From Pseudomonadota bacterium (GTDB taxonomy: Bacteria > Pseudomonadota > Gammaproteobacteria > QQUJ01): 64,000 nt of DNA. The DNA lies in the NCBI GenBank assembly GCA_008501635.1, contig QQUJ01000030.1, positions 186,001 through 250,000 on the forward strand, read 5' to 3'. Shown piece by piece: positions 7,189-16,107 of this stretch. The translations under genes were made by a program, and so were the position numbers. Below the pieces are notes generated by a model that did no database searches, was not told the origin of the DNA, and worked only from the letters and a program-made list of their open reading frames with translations. The stretch's first letter is position 1; the number at the start of each line of letters is the position of its first letter.

Positions 7189-8580
7189 ATGGGATTTGAC
7201 GTCAACAACCTCCTGGTCATTGCGATGTTTCTCGCCTTCATCGCGTTTTTGTTTACCGGCTTTCCGGTCGCCTGGGTGCTGGGCGGGATCGGCGTGCTGT
7301 TCGCCGGGGTGGGGTACCTGTCCGACCTCCACCTCGACACCATCACCGGGCTCGATTTCCTCACCCTCGGGCTGGTGGTCAACCGCATCTACAAGATCAT
7401 GGACAACTGGGTGCTCGTCGCCCTGCCGATGTTCATCTTCATGGGGCTGATGCTCGACAAGTCCGGCATCGCCGAGCGGCTGATGCACTCGATGCAGGAG
7501 CTCTTCGGCAAGGTGCGCGGCGGGCTCGCCGTGACCGTAACGCTGATCGGCATCATCCTCGCCGCCTCGACCGGGATCATCGGCGCCTCGGTGGTGCTCC
7601 TGGGACTGCTCTCCTTACCGGCGATGCTCAAGCAGGGTTATAACAAGGCGCTCGCCCTGGGCACCATCGCCGGGGCCGGCACCCTGGGGATCCTCATTCC
7701 CCCCAGCATCATGCTGGTGATCATGGCCGATCAATTGGGGCTCTCGGTGGGGGATCTGTTCATGGGCGCGGTGCTGCCGGGGCTGCTGCTCGGCACCCTC
7801 TACGGGGTCTACATCCTGGTGCTCGCGCTGTTTCGGCCCCGGCTCGCCCCGCTCAATCCCGAACGCCGCCCGATCACCGCGGCCATGGTGTTCGATGTGT
7901 TCAGATCGATCCTGCCCCCGGTGCTGCTGATCGTGGCGGTATTGGGTTCGATCTTCGCCGGCATCGCCACCCCCACCGAGGCCTCGGGGGTCGGCGCGCT
8001 CGGGGCGACGCTCCTGGCCGGGTACAACAAACGGCTCAGCTTCAAGGTGTTTAACGAGGTGCTGCGCTCGACCTACAACACCACCGCCTACATCTTCGCC
8101 ATCTTCCTGGGGGCCACCTGCTTTGCCCTGGTGCTGCGCGAACTCGGCGGCGATGAGCTGATCGAATCGGCCATCACCTCGCTGCCCTTCGGCCCCTGGG
8201 GGATCATCGCCTTCATCCTGCTGATCATCTTTCTGCTGGGCTTTATCCTCGACTGGATCGAGATCACGCTCATCGTGCTGCCCTTGATCGCCCCGATCGT
8301 CAGCGGGTTGGGGCTCGATATCCCCGGCTTTGGGGTGGTGGATAACCCGGAGCTGGTGTGGTTCGTGCTCCTGGTCGCGGTGGCGTTGCAAACCAGCTTC
8401 TTGACGCCGCCGGTGGGTTTTGCGCTCTTTTATCTCAAGGGCGTGTGCCCCCCCGAGGTGCGCCTGGCCGATATCTACAAGGGCGTGATTCCCTTTATCA
8501 TCCTCCAACTCATCGCCCTCACCACCGTCGCCCTCTGGCCCGCCATCGTCACCTGGCTGCCGTCGGTGGCGTACAGATAG
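7189..8580 (+). CDS. TRAP transporter large permease subunit (DctM family)
   Basis: 463 residues, the usual size, with about twelve hydrophobic segments. DctM signatures are visible: LFTGFPVAWVLGGIG near the start, GAGTLGILIPPSIMLV near residue 165 and TPTEASGVGALGA near 265. This subunit forms the Na+-coupled channel for the substrate released by DctP. It follows dctQ after a 123-bp gap filled by an inverted repeat and precedes the CoA-transferase by 21 bp. No clear ribosome site is seen before the ATG at 7189, but the start fits the family. Confidence 0.93.
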   Translation: MGFDVNNLLVIAMFLAFIAFLFTGFPVAWVLGGIGVLFAGVGYLSDLHLDTITGLDFLTLGLVVNRIYKIMDNWVLVALPMFIFMGLMLDKSGIAERLMHSMQELFGKVRGGLAVTVTLIGIILAASTGIIGASVVLLGLLSLPAMLKQGYNKALALGTIAGAGTLGILIPPSIMLVIMADQLGLSVGDLFMGAVLPGLLLGTLYGVYILVLALFRPRLAPLNPERRPITAAMVFDVFRSILPPVLLIVAVLGSIFAGIATPTEASGVGALGATLLAGYNKRLSFKVFNEVLRSTYNTTAYIFAIFLGATCFALVLRELGGDELIESAITSLPFGPWGIIAFILLIIFLLGFILDWIEITLIVLPLIAPIVSGLGLDIPGFGVVDNPELVWFVLLVAVALQTSFLTPPVGFALFYLKGVCPPEVRLADIYKGVIPFIILQLIALTTVALWPAIVTWLPSVAYR

Positions 8581-8601
8581 CCACACAGGAGAACCGCTTG
8601 C

Positions 8602-10158
8602 ATGGGTGTGAGCAAAGTCATCGACGCACGCGCCGCTGTCGCCAGCGTAAAACCGGGGGACACGCTGGCAACGGCAGGATTTGTTGGGATTGGCTTCCCC
8701 GAGGAACTGGCCATTGCCCTGGAGCAGCGTTTCCTCGACGAGGGCGGACCGCGCGACCTGACCCTGGTCTACGCTGCCGGACAGGGCGACGGCAAAGATC
8801 GCGGTCTCAACCACTTTGGCCACGAGGGGATGGTGCGCCGGGTCATCGGCGGCCACTGGGGGCTGGTCCCCAAACTGGGGGCACTGGCCAGTGCCAATAA
8901 AATAGAAGCCTACAACCTGCCGCAGGGGGTCATCGCGCACCTCTACCGCGACATCGCCGCGGGCCGCCCCGGGGCGCTCACTCGCGTTGGCCTCCATACC
9001 TTCGTCGATCCGCGGGTGGATGGCGGCAAACTCAATGCGGCGGCCCAACACAATATTGTTCGCCTGATGGAGATCGATGGCGAGGAGTATCTGTTCTACA
9101 AGGCATTCCCCATCAACGTGGCGCTACTGCGCGGCACCACGGCCGATCGCAACGGTAATATCACCATGGAACACGAGGCCTTGCCGCTGGAGTGTCTGGC
9201 CATCGCTCAAGCGGTGCGCAATTGCGGCGGAACGGTGATCGTCCAGGTGGAACGCATCACCGAACGCCATATCCTGAGCCCCCATCTGGTGCGCATCCCC
9301 GGGATCCTGGTCGATCACGTTGTCATTGCCCGCCCCGAGAACCATTGGCAGACATTCGGCGAGATCTACAACCCCGGCTATACCGGCGAGATCCGCACCT
9401 CGGCTGCCAACGCCAAACGACTGCCCCTCGACGAGCGCAAGATCATTGGCCGACGGGCCGTAATGGAGCTGCAGGCCGGCGCTGTGGTCAACCTCGGCAT
9501 AGGCATGCCCGAAATGGTGGCAGCGGTTGCCGAAGAGGAACAGACCTTCGAGCGCGTGGCGCTGACCGTCGAGCCGGGCGGCATCGGCGGGGTACCCGCC
9601 GGGGGGCTCAGTTTCGGCGCGGTTGCGAATGCCGACTCAATCATCGATCAGCCGGCGCAGTTCGACTTCTACGACGGTGGCGGCCTCGACCAGACCTTCC
9701 TTGGCATGGCTGAAACCGACGCCCGCGGCAATGTGAACGTCAGCCGTTTCGGCCCCAAGACCGCCGGTGCCGGTGGCTTCATCAACATCAGCCAAAACGC
9801 CAAGGCGGTTTATTTTCTCGGAACGTTTACTTCAGGCGGACTGGACATCCAGGTGCGCGACGGCGGGCTGCATATCGCTCAGGAAGGCAAGGCCCGCAAA
9901 TTCGTTGCAGCCGTGCAGCATCTCACCTTCAATGGCCGCTACGCGATCGAACGCGGCCAGCAGGTGATGTACATTACCGAACGTGCCGTGTTTCGCCTGA
10001 CAGGTGACGGACTGGATCTGCTCGAGATTGCACCGGGCATCGATCTGGAACGTGACCTCCTGGCCCATATGGCGTTTCAACCACGGATCGCCGAATCACT
10101 GAAGACCATGGACGCTCGAATTTTCCACGACGGACCGATGGGCCTCGCCGACGAGTAA
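8602..10158 (+). CDS. YdiF-type acyl-CoA:carboxylate CoA-transferase
   Basis: 518 residues from the ATG at 8602, after CAGGAG. It is a single-chain family I CoA-transferase with fused alpha and beta halves. The N-half holds [12 protein letters not shown]. The C-half holds [12 protein letters not shown] and [14 protein letters not shown], in which Glu324 is the expected catalytic Glu that forms the glutamyl-CoA intermediate. These enzymes move CoA between short acyl-CoAs and free acids. The gene is 21 bp after dctM, so it is probably co-transcribed and activates the imported acid. Which acid is not determined by the sequence. Confidence 0.88.
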   Translation: MGVSKVIDARAAVASVKPGDTLATAGFVGIGFPEELAIALEQRFLDEGGPRDLTLVYAAGQGDGKDRGLNHFGHEGMVRRVIGGHWGLVPKLGALASANKIEAYNLPQGVIAHLYRDIAAGRPGALTRVGLHTFVDPRVDGGKLNAAAQHNIVRLMEIDGEEYLFYKAFPINVALLRGTTADRNGNITMEHEALPLECLAIAQAVRNCGGTVIVQVERITERHILSPHLVRIPGILVDHVVIARPENHWQTFGEIYNPGYTGEIRTSAANAKRLPLDERKIIGRRAVMELQAGAVVNLGIGMPEMVAAVAEEEQTFERVALTVEPGGIGGVPAGGLSFGAVANADSIIDQPAQFDFYDGGGLDQTFLGMAETDARGNVNVSRFGPKTAGAGGFINISQNAKAVYFLGTFTSGGLDIQVRDGGLHIAQEGKARKFVAAVQHLTFNGRYAIERGQQVMYITERAVFRLTGDGLDLLEIAPGIDLERDLLAHMAFQPRIAESLKTMDARIFHDGPMGLADE

Positions 10159-10256
10159 GCATCGCTGAACCCGCCCGATATTGGGATGAAAATCGGGGAG
10201 GCTTTCTGTATCATTGCGCCTTTCCTGAAATCTGTCCCCAACGATCAGGTATCCGT

Positions 10257-10332
10257 GGGCCGTTAGCTCAGTCGGTAGAGCATCTGACTTTTAATCAGGT
10301 GGTCGCTGGTTCGAATCCAGCACGGCCCACCA
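10257..10332 (+). tRNA. tRNA-Lys (TTT)
   Basis: A 76-nt cloverleaf. Acceptor GGGCCGT pairs with ACGGCCC, the D arm is GCTCAGTCGGTAGAGC, and the anticodon loop CTTTTAA gives TTT with A37. The T arm is GCTGGTTCGAATCCAGC, and CCA is encoded. mtaB starts 30 bp downstream. Confidence 0.98.
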
Positions 10333-10362
10333 TCCCCTATCCCGTACTGTGGGGGGGCGACA

Positions 10363-11583
10363 TTGACCTCACCGCCACAAAAACCTGTCCGATTCTACAT
10401 CCGCACGCTGGGTTGCAAGATGAATTGGCTCGATTCTGCGCGTCTGAATGCGGCGTTGAGCCGCGCCGGACATGTTCCTGTCAACCGCGAATGCGACGCC
10501 GACTATGTTCTCGTCAACTCCTGCACCGTCACCGCGCAGGCGGATCGCAAATCCCGTCAGCAGGCCAACGCCGCGCGCCGCGCGCACAAGCAGGTCGCCG
10601 TTCTGGGCTGCGGACCCCGTATCGACGCGCAGAGCTATAACAATCAACTGAACGATGTCCTGGTCTTCGAGTCCGAGCAGCGCCTGTTCGACTACTTCGG
10701 TATCGAGGCCGACTGTGATCCACTGCCCCTCAACACCCGCACCCGCCTGCCGATCGCCATTCAGACCGGCTGCGATGACGTATGCGGTTTCTGCATCACG
10801 CGCTTCGTCCGCGGCGCACACCGCAGCCTGCCGGTCGAGGCCATCGTACGCCAGATCCGTCACGCGGAAGAGCTCGGGTTGCACGAGGTCGTGCTGACCG
10901 GAATCAACCTGGCGGCGTGGGGTTGCGATGACACCCGTCATCCGCACAACGCCCGGCTGCATGAGCTGCTCACGGCAATCCTCGCCAAGACCGGGATCCC
11001 GCGGATCCGCCTCTCCTCGCTGGGACCCCAGTATCTCAGCGCCGGGTTCTTCGAGGTCTTCGCCGATTCGCGGATCTGCGATCATCTGCACCTTTCCGTG
11101 CAAAGCGGATCGCCGGGCGTTCTAACACGCATGGCGCGCGGACACGGAATCAGCGAAGTGCTGAACGTTGCGGCGCAGGCTCGCGCGGCGCGCCCCCAGG
11201 CAGGGCTTGCCGCCGACCTGATCGCCGGCTTTCCGGGAGAGACCGAGGCCGAGTTTCGCGAGACGATCGACACTGTTGAAAGCGTCGGTTTCGCCAAGCT
11301 GCACGTCTTCCCTTTTTCCGCACGCCAAGGCACACCTGCCGCGGGTGCCAGCGACCAGGTCCCGGGTGAAGTGAAAAAGATCAGGGCTGCAGAACTGCGC
11401 GTCCTCGGCGATACACTGCGTCAACGCTTTATTCACTCGCAATGGGGAACAGGTCACGTCGTGCTGACCGAAAAGAACGCAACCGGTCTTACACCCAACT
11501 ACATCAGGGTCAGCATGCCAGGCGAAGACGAGGGCGAACTGCGCCCGGTCCGCCTGGGGCCGCACAACACGGTAGCCGGATAG
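10363..11583 (+). CDS. mtaB: tRNA t6A37 methylthiotransferase (MtaB-type)
   Basis: 406 residues, probably from the TTG at 10363, preceded by GGGGGGG. The N-terminal methylthiotransferase domain has the three cluster cysteines C18 (TLGCKMN), C54 (NSCTVT) and C83 (VLGCGPR). The radical-SAM domain has CDDVCGFC (C137, C141, C144), and a TRAM-like end follows. The family converts t6A37 to ms2t6A37, shown for Bacillus MtaB on tRNA-Lys(UUU). The lack of the MiaB signature and the GCKMN motif place it in MtaB rather than MiaB or RimO. It lies directly after a tRNA-Lys(TTT) gene, so enzyme and probable substrate may share a transcript. Confidence 0.88.
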   Translation: MTSPPQKPVRFYIRTLGCKMNWLDSARLNAALSRAGHVPVNRECDADYVLVNSCTVTAQADRKSRQQANAARRAHKQVAVLGCGPRIDAQSYNNQLNDVLVFESEQRLFDYFGIEADCDPLPLNTRTRLPIAIQTGCDDVCGFCITRFVRGAHRSLPVEAIVRQIRHAEELGLHEVVLTGINLAAWGCDDTRHPHNARLHELLTAILAKTGIPRIRLSSLGPQYLSAGFFEVFADSRICDHLHLSVQSGSPGVLTRMARGHGISEVLNVAAQARAARPQAGLAADLIAGFPGETEAEFRETIDTVESVGFAKLHVFPFSARQGTPAAGASDQVPGEVKKIRAAELRVLGDTLRQRFIHSQWGTGHVVLTEKNATGLTPNYIRVSMPGEDEGELRPVRLGPHNTVAG

Positions 11584-11588
11584 TGAAA

Positions 11589-11606
11589 CGGGCCTCGAAA
11601 GGCCCG
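11589..11606 (+). terminator. Hairpin between convergent mtaB and aminotransferase genes
   Basis: CGGGCCT-CGAA-AGGCCCG is a perfect 7-bp stem with a tetraloop, placed between two convergent genes. The T-run after it is poor, so termination may be weak or Rho-assisted. Confidence 0.5.
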
Positions 11607-11636
11607 CTCCTCATAGCCAGGCCCAGAACCAGGAAA

Positions 11637-12827
11637 TCACAGCACCGCCGCAATGGCCGAGCACAGTGCATCCATGTTGGCACGGGTTATTCCCGCCACG
11701 CTGATACGGCCTGATCCGACGATGTAGATGCCGAACTCGTCTTTCAGACGTGCGACCTTCTCGGGATTCAACCCCGAGAAGGAGAACATGCCGTTCTGAC
11801 GTTCGATGAAGCTGAAATCACGCTCCACTCCCTTGGCTTTCAGGGTCTCGACAAACAGCGTGCGCATCGCGTGGATGCGTTCGCGCATCTCGGTCACTTC
11901 CTTTTCCCATTGCGCGTAGAGCGCCGGGTCTTCCAACACAGTGGTAACGACGGCACCGCCGTGCGCCGGCGGATTGGAATACATGGTGCGCACGATGGAC
12001 TTGGCCTGACTGAACGCGGTATCCGCGGTTGCGCTGTCCCTGGCGACCAGAGTGAAGGCGCCGACACGCTCATTGTAGAGACCGAAGTTCTTCGAGAAAG
12101 AGCTTGCCACCAATAATTCGGCGTTCTTCGCAGCGAAGTTACGCAGCCCCGCCGCATCCTCGTCGAGACCCCTGGCGAAGCCCTGGTAGGCGAAGTCGAA
12201 CAGCGCGAGCCACCCCTTCTCGGCGCCGAGTTGCGCCAGCACTTCCCACTCTTCCGCCGTGGGGTCGATGCCGGTCGGATTGTGACAACAGCCGTGCAGC
12301 AGCACCACATCACCCGGCTGCGCCTGCTGCAGATCGCGCACCATCGCCGCAAAGTCTTTGTCCTTGGCGGCCGCATCGTAGTAACCGTACTGGAGCACTT
12401 CCAGACCCGCGGATTTGAACACCCCGCCGTGATTCGCCCAGGTCGGGTTGCTCACCCAGATGCGCCGACAGCCCAACTGACGCACGATGAACTCTGCCGC
12501 AACACGCAGCGCCCCGGTGCCGCCCGGGGTGTGCGCAGTGCGCGCGCGGTTGCCGGTCACGATTTCGCTGTCGGCGCCAAAGAGCAGGCGCTGAACACCC
12601 TTACCGAAGGCCGCGGTGCCTTCAATGCTCAGGTAGCTCTTGGTGTTCTCCTGCTCCACCAGGCGCTGCTCGGCCAGTTTGACGGTTTTAAGAATCGGCG
12701 TAGTACCGGCTTCGTCTTTGTAGACCCCTACACCCAGGTTGATTTTGTCCTTGCGTGAATCGCTCTTGAACGCCTCGCTCAGTCCCAGAATGGGATCGGC
12801 TGGTGCCTCGCTCACCTTTTCAAACAT
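11637..12827 (-). CDS. Aspartate/aromatic amino-acid aminotransferase (AspC/TyrB family)
   Basis: 396 residues from the ATG at 12827 ([20 protein letters not shown]). The open frame runs further upstream but without family similarity. It is a fold-type I PLP aminotransferase close to AspC/TyrB. Marks are [13 protein letters not shown], the substrate-site segment [11 protein letters not shown], and the PLP-lysine motif [15 protein letters not shown]. It transfers amino groups between 2-oxoglutarate and aspartate or aromatic amino acids. Which of the two it prefers cannot be told here. It is divergent from nothing obvious; the zinc-ribbon gene lies 89 bp upstream on the same strand. Confidence 0.92.
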   Translation of the reverse strand: MFEKVSEAPADPILGLSEAFKSDSRKDKINLGVGVYKDEAGTTPILKTVKLAEQRLVEQENTKSYLSIEGTAAFGKGVQRLLFGADSEIVTGNRARTAHTPGGTGALRVAAEFIVRQLGCRRIWVSNPTWANHGGVFKSAGLEVLQYGYYDAAAKDKDFAAMVRDLQQAQPGDVVLLHGCCHNPTGIDPTAEEWEVLAQLGAEKGWLALFDFAYQGFARGLDEDAAGLRNFAAKNAELLVASSFSKNFGLYNERVGAFTLVARDSATADTAFSQAKSIVRTMYSNPPAHGGAVVTTVLEDPALYAQWEKEVTEMRERIHAMRTLFVETLKAKGVERDFSFIERQNGMFSFSGLNPEKVARLKDEFGIYIVGSGRISVAGITRANMDALCSAIAAVL

Positions 12828-12916
12828 GGCTGTCCTCACAATGGCTGGCCTGACAAAGGCGGCGATTATCCCACAACAGTGCGGACTTTGTGCAGCGCGG
12901 AATGCGATACCAGATA

Positions 12917-13135
12917 CTATTCCTGTTCCATCTCCCGCAATTGCTCTATGGAAAATCCCGCCTGCCCCCATTCGCCGCAGGAGGGACATTCGGCATGCAG
13001 CACCAGCAGTTGATCCGCGGGACTGGTGTAGTTGGCATCCGCCTCGCGGTGAAACTCCATGATTCCGGCAAAACCGCACGGACACTGGGTCCAGCGTTTG
13101 TAGGGCCCCAGGTTCTTCACGGGATTGGTACGCAC
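12917..13135 (-). CDS. Small zinc-ribbon-like protein
   Basis: 72 residues from a GTG at 13135, two bases after the stop codon of the BepA-like gene, so probably translationally coupled. Two cysteine pairs, CPCG at about residues 18-21 and CPSCG at about 50-54, are spaced like a zinc ribbon. The C-terminus is acidic. I do not recognise a named family. Tight coupling to the protease gene and the paired cysteines support a real gene. Zinc binding is inferred. Confidence 0.65.
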   Translation of the reverse strand: MRTNPVKNLGPYKRWTQCPCGFAGIMEFHREADANYTSPADQLLVLHAECPSCGEWGQAGFSIEQLREMEQE

Positions 13136-13137
13136 CG

Positions 13138-14583
13138 TTACGACTCGGCCTTTTCGCGCTTCATGTCCGTGCGCATCTCGTTGCGGCGGGATTCCAGACG
13201 CGCCCGCGTGTAGAGATCGAGATCATGCACCTTAAGCGCCAGTTCCAACTGGCGGATCGCTTCACCGTAGTGGCCCAATTGATGGAACGATTCGGCCAGA
13301 TAGCCGTGCGCTTCAGCAACTCTGCCTGCCTCACCACTGGCACGTGCCGCCAATCGATACAACTCTGCATCGGGGGCGCGTCCGCGCATGTACTCTTGGA
13401 GGAACTCCCGTGCTTTGGCGGCCTGGTCGGTCTGCATGAGCGTAGTCGCGTAACCCAGAGCAAGGGGGTAATTGCCCGGGAAGAGGCGCAACGCATCCGC
13501 GTAGATGGTCAGCGCCTCCTTCCATTGGGACGCGGCCACCTCAATGTCCGCCAGCAACAGACGATAGGCCAACCGATCCGGCTCCTCACGCTGCAGAGCG
13601 AGTGCCGCTTCGCGCGCGGCCGGGATACGTTTGGCGCGTAACAACAACAGCGCCTCTCCATAGCGGGCGGCATCACGAACCACGCCTTGGGATTCGGTGC
13701 TCATCTTGTGAAATTGCTGGTAAGTCGCATCGAGATCTTCGGCTGCCCGCGCCACCACGCGTGCCTGCGCCAAATGGAACTCCAGCGCCAACACCTGCTG
13801 CCGAACCGGCAAACTCGATGCCCGATCCCTGGCCTCCGCGAGTCGATCCGTGGTCACTGGGTGGGTCAGCAGATATGAGGGTAGTTGTGTGCCATAGTAA
13901 CGGCTGGCCCGCTGCATACGCTCAAAGAACTCGGGCATATCACCCGGATCGAAACCTGCGTTGGCCAGAATCTGAATTCCAATACGGTCGGCTTCGCGTT
14001 CGTTGTCACGGGTGAAGTTGATTTGGCGTTGCACAGTTCCTGCAGCAACACCCGCAATGGCCGCACTCCCCAACTGCGCATCGGCGCCACCCAGAAGAAT
14101 CGCCCCCAACAGCGCTGCTGCGGCAGGCAAACTCATACTGCTGGCATCCTCATAGGCACGTGCCAGATGATTCTGGGTCACATGCGCAATCTCGTGCGCC
14201 AGCACTGCTGCCATCTCTCCCTCGTCCTGGGCGGCTGCGATCAATCCGGTATGCACACCGATATAACCTCCCGGCGCGGCAAAGGCATTTATGGAGGGGT
14301 CATCCACCACGAAAAAGGTAAAGGGCTGATCGAGGACATCGGCACTGCCTACCAGCCGGGCACCAACCGCCTCGACGTATTCGGTGATCAGTGGGTCTTC
14401 CAGCAATTTGCCCGCCTGCTGCAGCCTGCGCATCAACTCTTTCCCGATACGCTCCTGTTCGTGCGCGGACCAGATACTGCCCGCGGTGCTGCCCATCTCC
14501 GGCAGTTGCACCCCGGCGGCCATGCCCACAGAGGACAACAGGAGAAGAACGGCTACGGTGGCTGCCTGAACTCTCGGTATCAA
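13138..14583 (-). CDS. bepA: BepA-like periplasmic M48 metalloprotease with TPR repeats
   Basis: 481 residues with a signal peptide ([14 protein letters not shown]). The M48 domain has H130-E131-x2-H134 in [11 protein letters not shown]195 in NEREAD and H242 in THPVTTD, matching the zinc ligands and regulatory His of BepA. TPR-like helices fill about residues 290-470. BepA degrades or matures stalled outer-membrane proteins such as LptD and works near the BAM complex. The length fits the family (about 487). It is followed by a zinc-ribbon gene and stands divergent to tusA. Confidence 0.9.
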   Translation of the reverse strand: MIPRVQAATVAVLLLLSSVGMAAGVQLPEMGSTAGSIWSAHEQERIGKELMRRLQQAGKLLEDPLITEYVEAVGARLVGSADVLDQPFTFFVVDDPSINAFAAPGGYIGVHTGLIAAAQDEGEMAAVLAHEIAHVTQNHLARAYEDASSMSLPAAAALLGAILLGGADAQLGSAAIAGVAAGTVQRQINFTRDNEREADRIGIQILANAGFDPGDMPEFFERMQRASRYYGTQLPSYLLTHPVTTDRLAEARDRASSLPVRQQVLALEFHLAQARVVARAAEDLDATYQQFHKMSTESQGVVRDAARYGEALLLLRAKRIPAAREAALALQREEPDRLAYRLLLADIEVAASQWKEALTIYADALRLFPGNYPLALGYATTLMQTDQAAKAREFLQEYMRGRAPDAELYRLAARASGEAGRVAEAHGYLAESFHQLGHYGEAIRQLELALKVHDLDLYTRARLESRRNEMRTDMKREKAES

Positions 14584-14752
14584 AACGGTGTCCCCTGATT
14601 CTCATGCGTCCCGGGCGCGCAAATAGGCCTGTCGACGACTGCGACTAGGCATTCTGACTCTTGCCGCTGCACGGTGTTCCCGAAAACCCCGTTCGCCGAG
14701 TATCCCCACGGGGTAGGCTGCATGCTATCCCTTACGGGAGTGCGGACGTGAC

Positions 14753-14782
14753 TTGCCTTTACCCTGACCGCTGACATATAAG
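14753..14782 (+). promoter_or_regulatory. Candidate sigma-70 promoter of tusA
   Basis: TTGCCT and TATAAG are separated by 18 bp, 54 bp before the tusA ATG. This is the best match in the tusA-bepA gap, but only moderately close to consensus. Confidence 0.4.
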
Positions 14783-14835
14783 TACTGGCTGACATTCTAA
14801 TAGACACATCACCATCCAATTGGAGGAGTTCAACA

Positions 14836-15066
14836 ATGGCTGATTTCGATCAGGAACTCGACGCAACGGGCCTCAATTGCCCGCTCCCGATCCTGCGTGC
14901 CAAGAAATCCCTCGCGGGTTTACAGAGCGGCCAAGTCCTACGTGTGGTAGCCACCGACCCGGGATCCGTCAAGGATTTCGACGCTTTCGCCAGGCAAACG
15001 GGCAACGAACTACTGGATTCGAGCGAAGATGCAGGGACCTATTACTTCCGTATTCGCAAGGCCTGA
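14836..15066 (+). CDS. tusA: Sulfur carrier protein TusA
   Basis: 76 residues with GGAGGAG before the ATG. The TusA signature DATGLNCPLPILRAKKSL holds the sulfur-carrying Cys15. TusA passes persulfide sulfur in the cytoplasm. In E. coli it goes to TusBCD for tRNA thiolation; in Dsr-type sulfur oxidisers it delivers sulfur to DsrEFH and DsrC. The dsrE2 gene follows 164 bp downstream, an arrangement known from rhd-tusA-dsrE2 clusters of purple sulfur bacteria. The rhodanese gene is not here. The context therefore favours the oxidative sulfur pathway. Confidence 0.95.
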   Translation: MADFDQELDATGLNCPLPILRAKKSLAGLQSGQVLRVVATDPGSVKDFDAFARQTGNELLDSSEDAGTYYFRIRKA

Positions 15067-15230
15067 ACAGCATTCAACGTCGCAGCCGATCCAGTTGTGG
15101 CGTGCATCAATCGCACTCCCGCGAATGTCGCACTTGCCTGTCCAACCCGCAACCCCTTTCAGGGCTGTAGACCGGCTTGTCGCGATCCGCTGTGACCATT
15201 CTGTCGCTCTGTTGACCGGAAGGAAACTCA

Positions 15231-15713
15231 ATGTCTGATCAAAAAAGTTTGGCCATTATCGCCACCAAAGGTTCGCTGGACTGGGCCTATCCGCCGTTTA
15301 TTCTTGCGACCACCGCGGCCGCTCTGGGTTACAAGACGAGTATCTTCTTCACCTTCTACGGCCTGCAATTGCTGAAGAAGGACATGAACCTGCAGGTCAC
15401 CCCGCTCGGCAACCCCGCAATGCCCATGCCCATGGGCATGGACAAGTGGTTCCCGGTTCTCGGTACTGCACTGCCGGGTATGCAGTCGATGATGAGCATG
15501 ATGATGAAGCAGAAGATGAAGGCCAAGGGCGTGGCCAGCATCAACGAACTGCGCGATCTTGCGCTGGAGGCCGAGGTGAAAATGATCGCCTGTCAGATGA
15601 CCGTCGATCTCTTCGACTTCCAGCCCAAGGACCTCATCGACGGCATCGAATACGGTGGTGCCGCCATGTTCTTCGAGTTTGCCGGCGAATCCGACGTCAG
15701 CCTGTTCGTCTGA
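15231..15713 (+). CDS. dsrE2: DsrE2-like sulfurtransferase
   Basis: 160 residues with GGAAGG before the ATG. DsrE/F-like fold: KSLAIIATKGSLDWAYPPFILA at the start and a single cysteine, C121, in MIACQMTVDLF. This Cys would carry sulfur. The middle (about residues 60-100) is a Met-rich insert (NPAMPMPMGM, MMSMMMKQKMK) typical of the DsrE2 group rather than DsrE or TusD. In Allochromatium-type organisms rhodanese, TusA and DsrE2 pass sulfur toward reverse Dsr. The role here is inferred from family and from the adjacent tusA. Confidence 0.85.
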   Translation: MSDQKSLAIIATKGSLDWAYPPFILATTAAALGYKTSIFFTFYGLQLLKKDMNLQVTPLGNPAMPMPMGMDKWFPVLGTALPGMQSMMSMMMKQKMKAKGVASINELRDLALEAEVKMIACQMTVDLFDFQPKDLIDGIEYGGAAMFFEFAGESDVSLFV

Positions 15714-15730
15714 TCAGCAGATCGCGCAGC

Positions 15731-15760
15731 GGTGAGGTGGCGCTCTACAGCCACTTCACC
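15731..15760 (+). terminator. Hairpin after dsrE2
   Basis: GGTGAGGTGGC pairs with GCCACTTCACC (one G-U pair) around an 8-base loop, starting 18 bp after the stop codon. No T-run follows, so it may be a Rho-dependent end or a stabiliser. Confidence 0.4.
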
Positions 15761-15845
15761 GCCACTTCACGCCTGCCCCTCATCCAGCGTATAGCGGTCT
15801 ATACGGCGCACATCCTCTTCTGCACCAGGGTGGTGTTTCAACTAA

Positions 15846-16107
15846 AACCTATCTCAGAATCCCCCGCGAGCTGTGCCGGTCGCTCGTGGTTCGAGCGCCA
15901 GGTGTGGCGAGCGTGGTTGGGTCATTCCCAATGAGCGAGCCGCGACGCCGCGCTGGAGCCACGAGCGCCCGGCCCTGCGGGTTGGCCCCAGAGGAGCGCT
16001 GGGTAGGCCCGAAGGCGCAGCCAATAGCAGCGCTATTGGCAAGTCGAGAACACCGCCAGCGCACCTCTGGGGCTCAACACAGTACGCGGGGGATTCTGAG
16101 ATAGGTT
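15846..16107. repeat. MITE-like structured element with 23-bp terminal inverted repeats
   Basis: The first 23 bases (15846-15868, beginning AACCTATCTCAG) are the exact reverse complement of the last 23 (16085-16107). Inside are two further large stems: 15875-15889 with 15959-15973 (14 of 15 pair) and 15985-15994 with 16064-16073 (perfect). A small palindrome, CCAATAGC/GCTATTGG, lies at 16021-16039. There is no coding capacity. The right end touches the hisC stop codon. No clear target duplication was found. It looks like a non-autonomous mobile or structured repeat. Confidence 0.75.

Noticed and set aside
7615-9051. 478-codon minus-strand frame opposite dctM and the CoA-transferase
   Set aside because: It spans two well-recognised plus-strand genes and the composition (His, Gln, Gly, Asp rich) is typical of a shadow frame.
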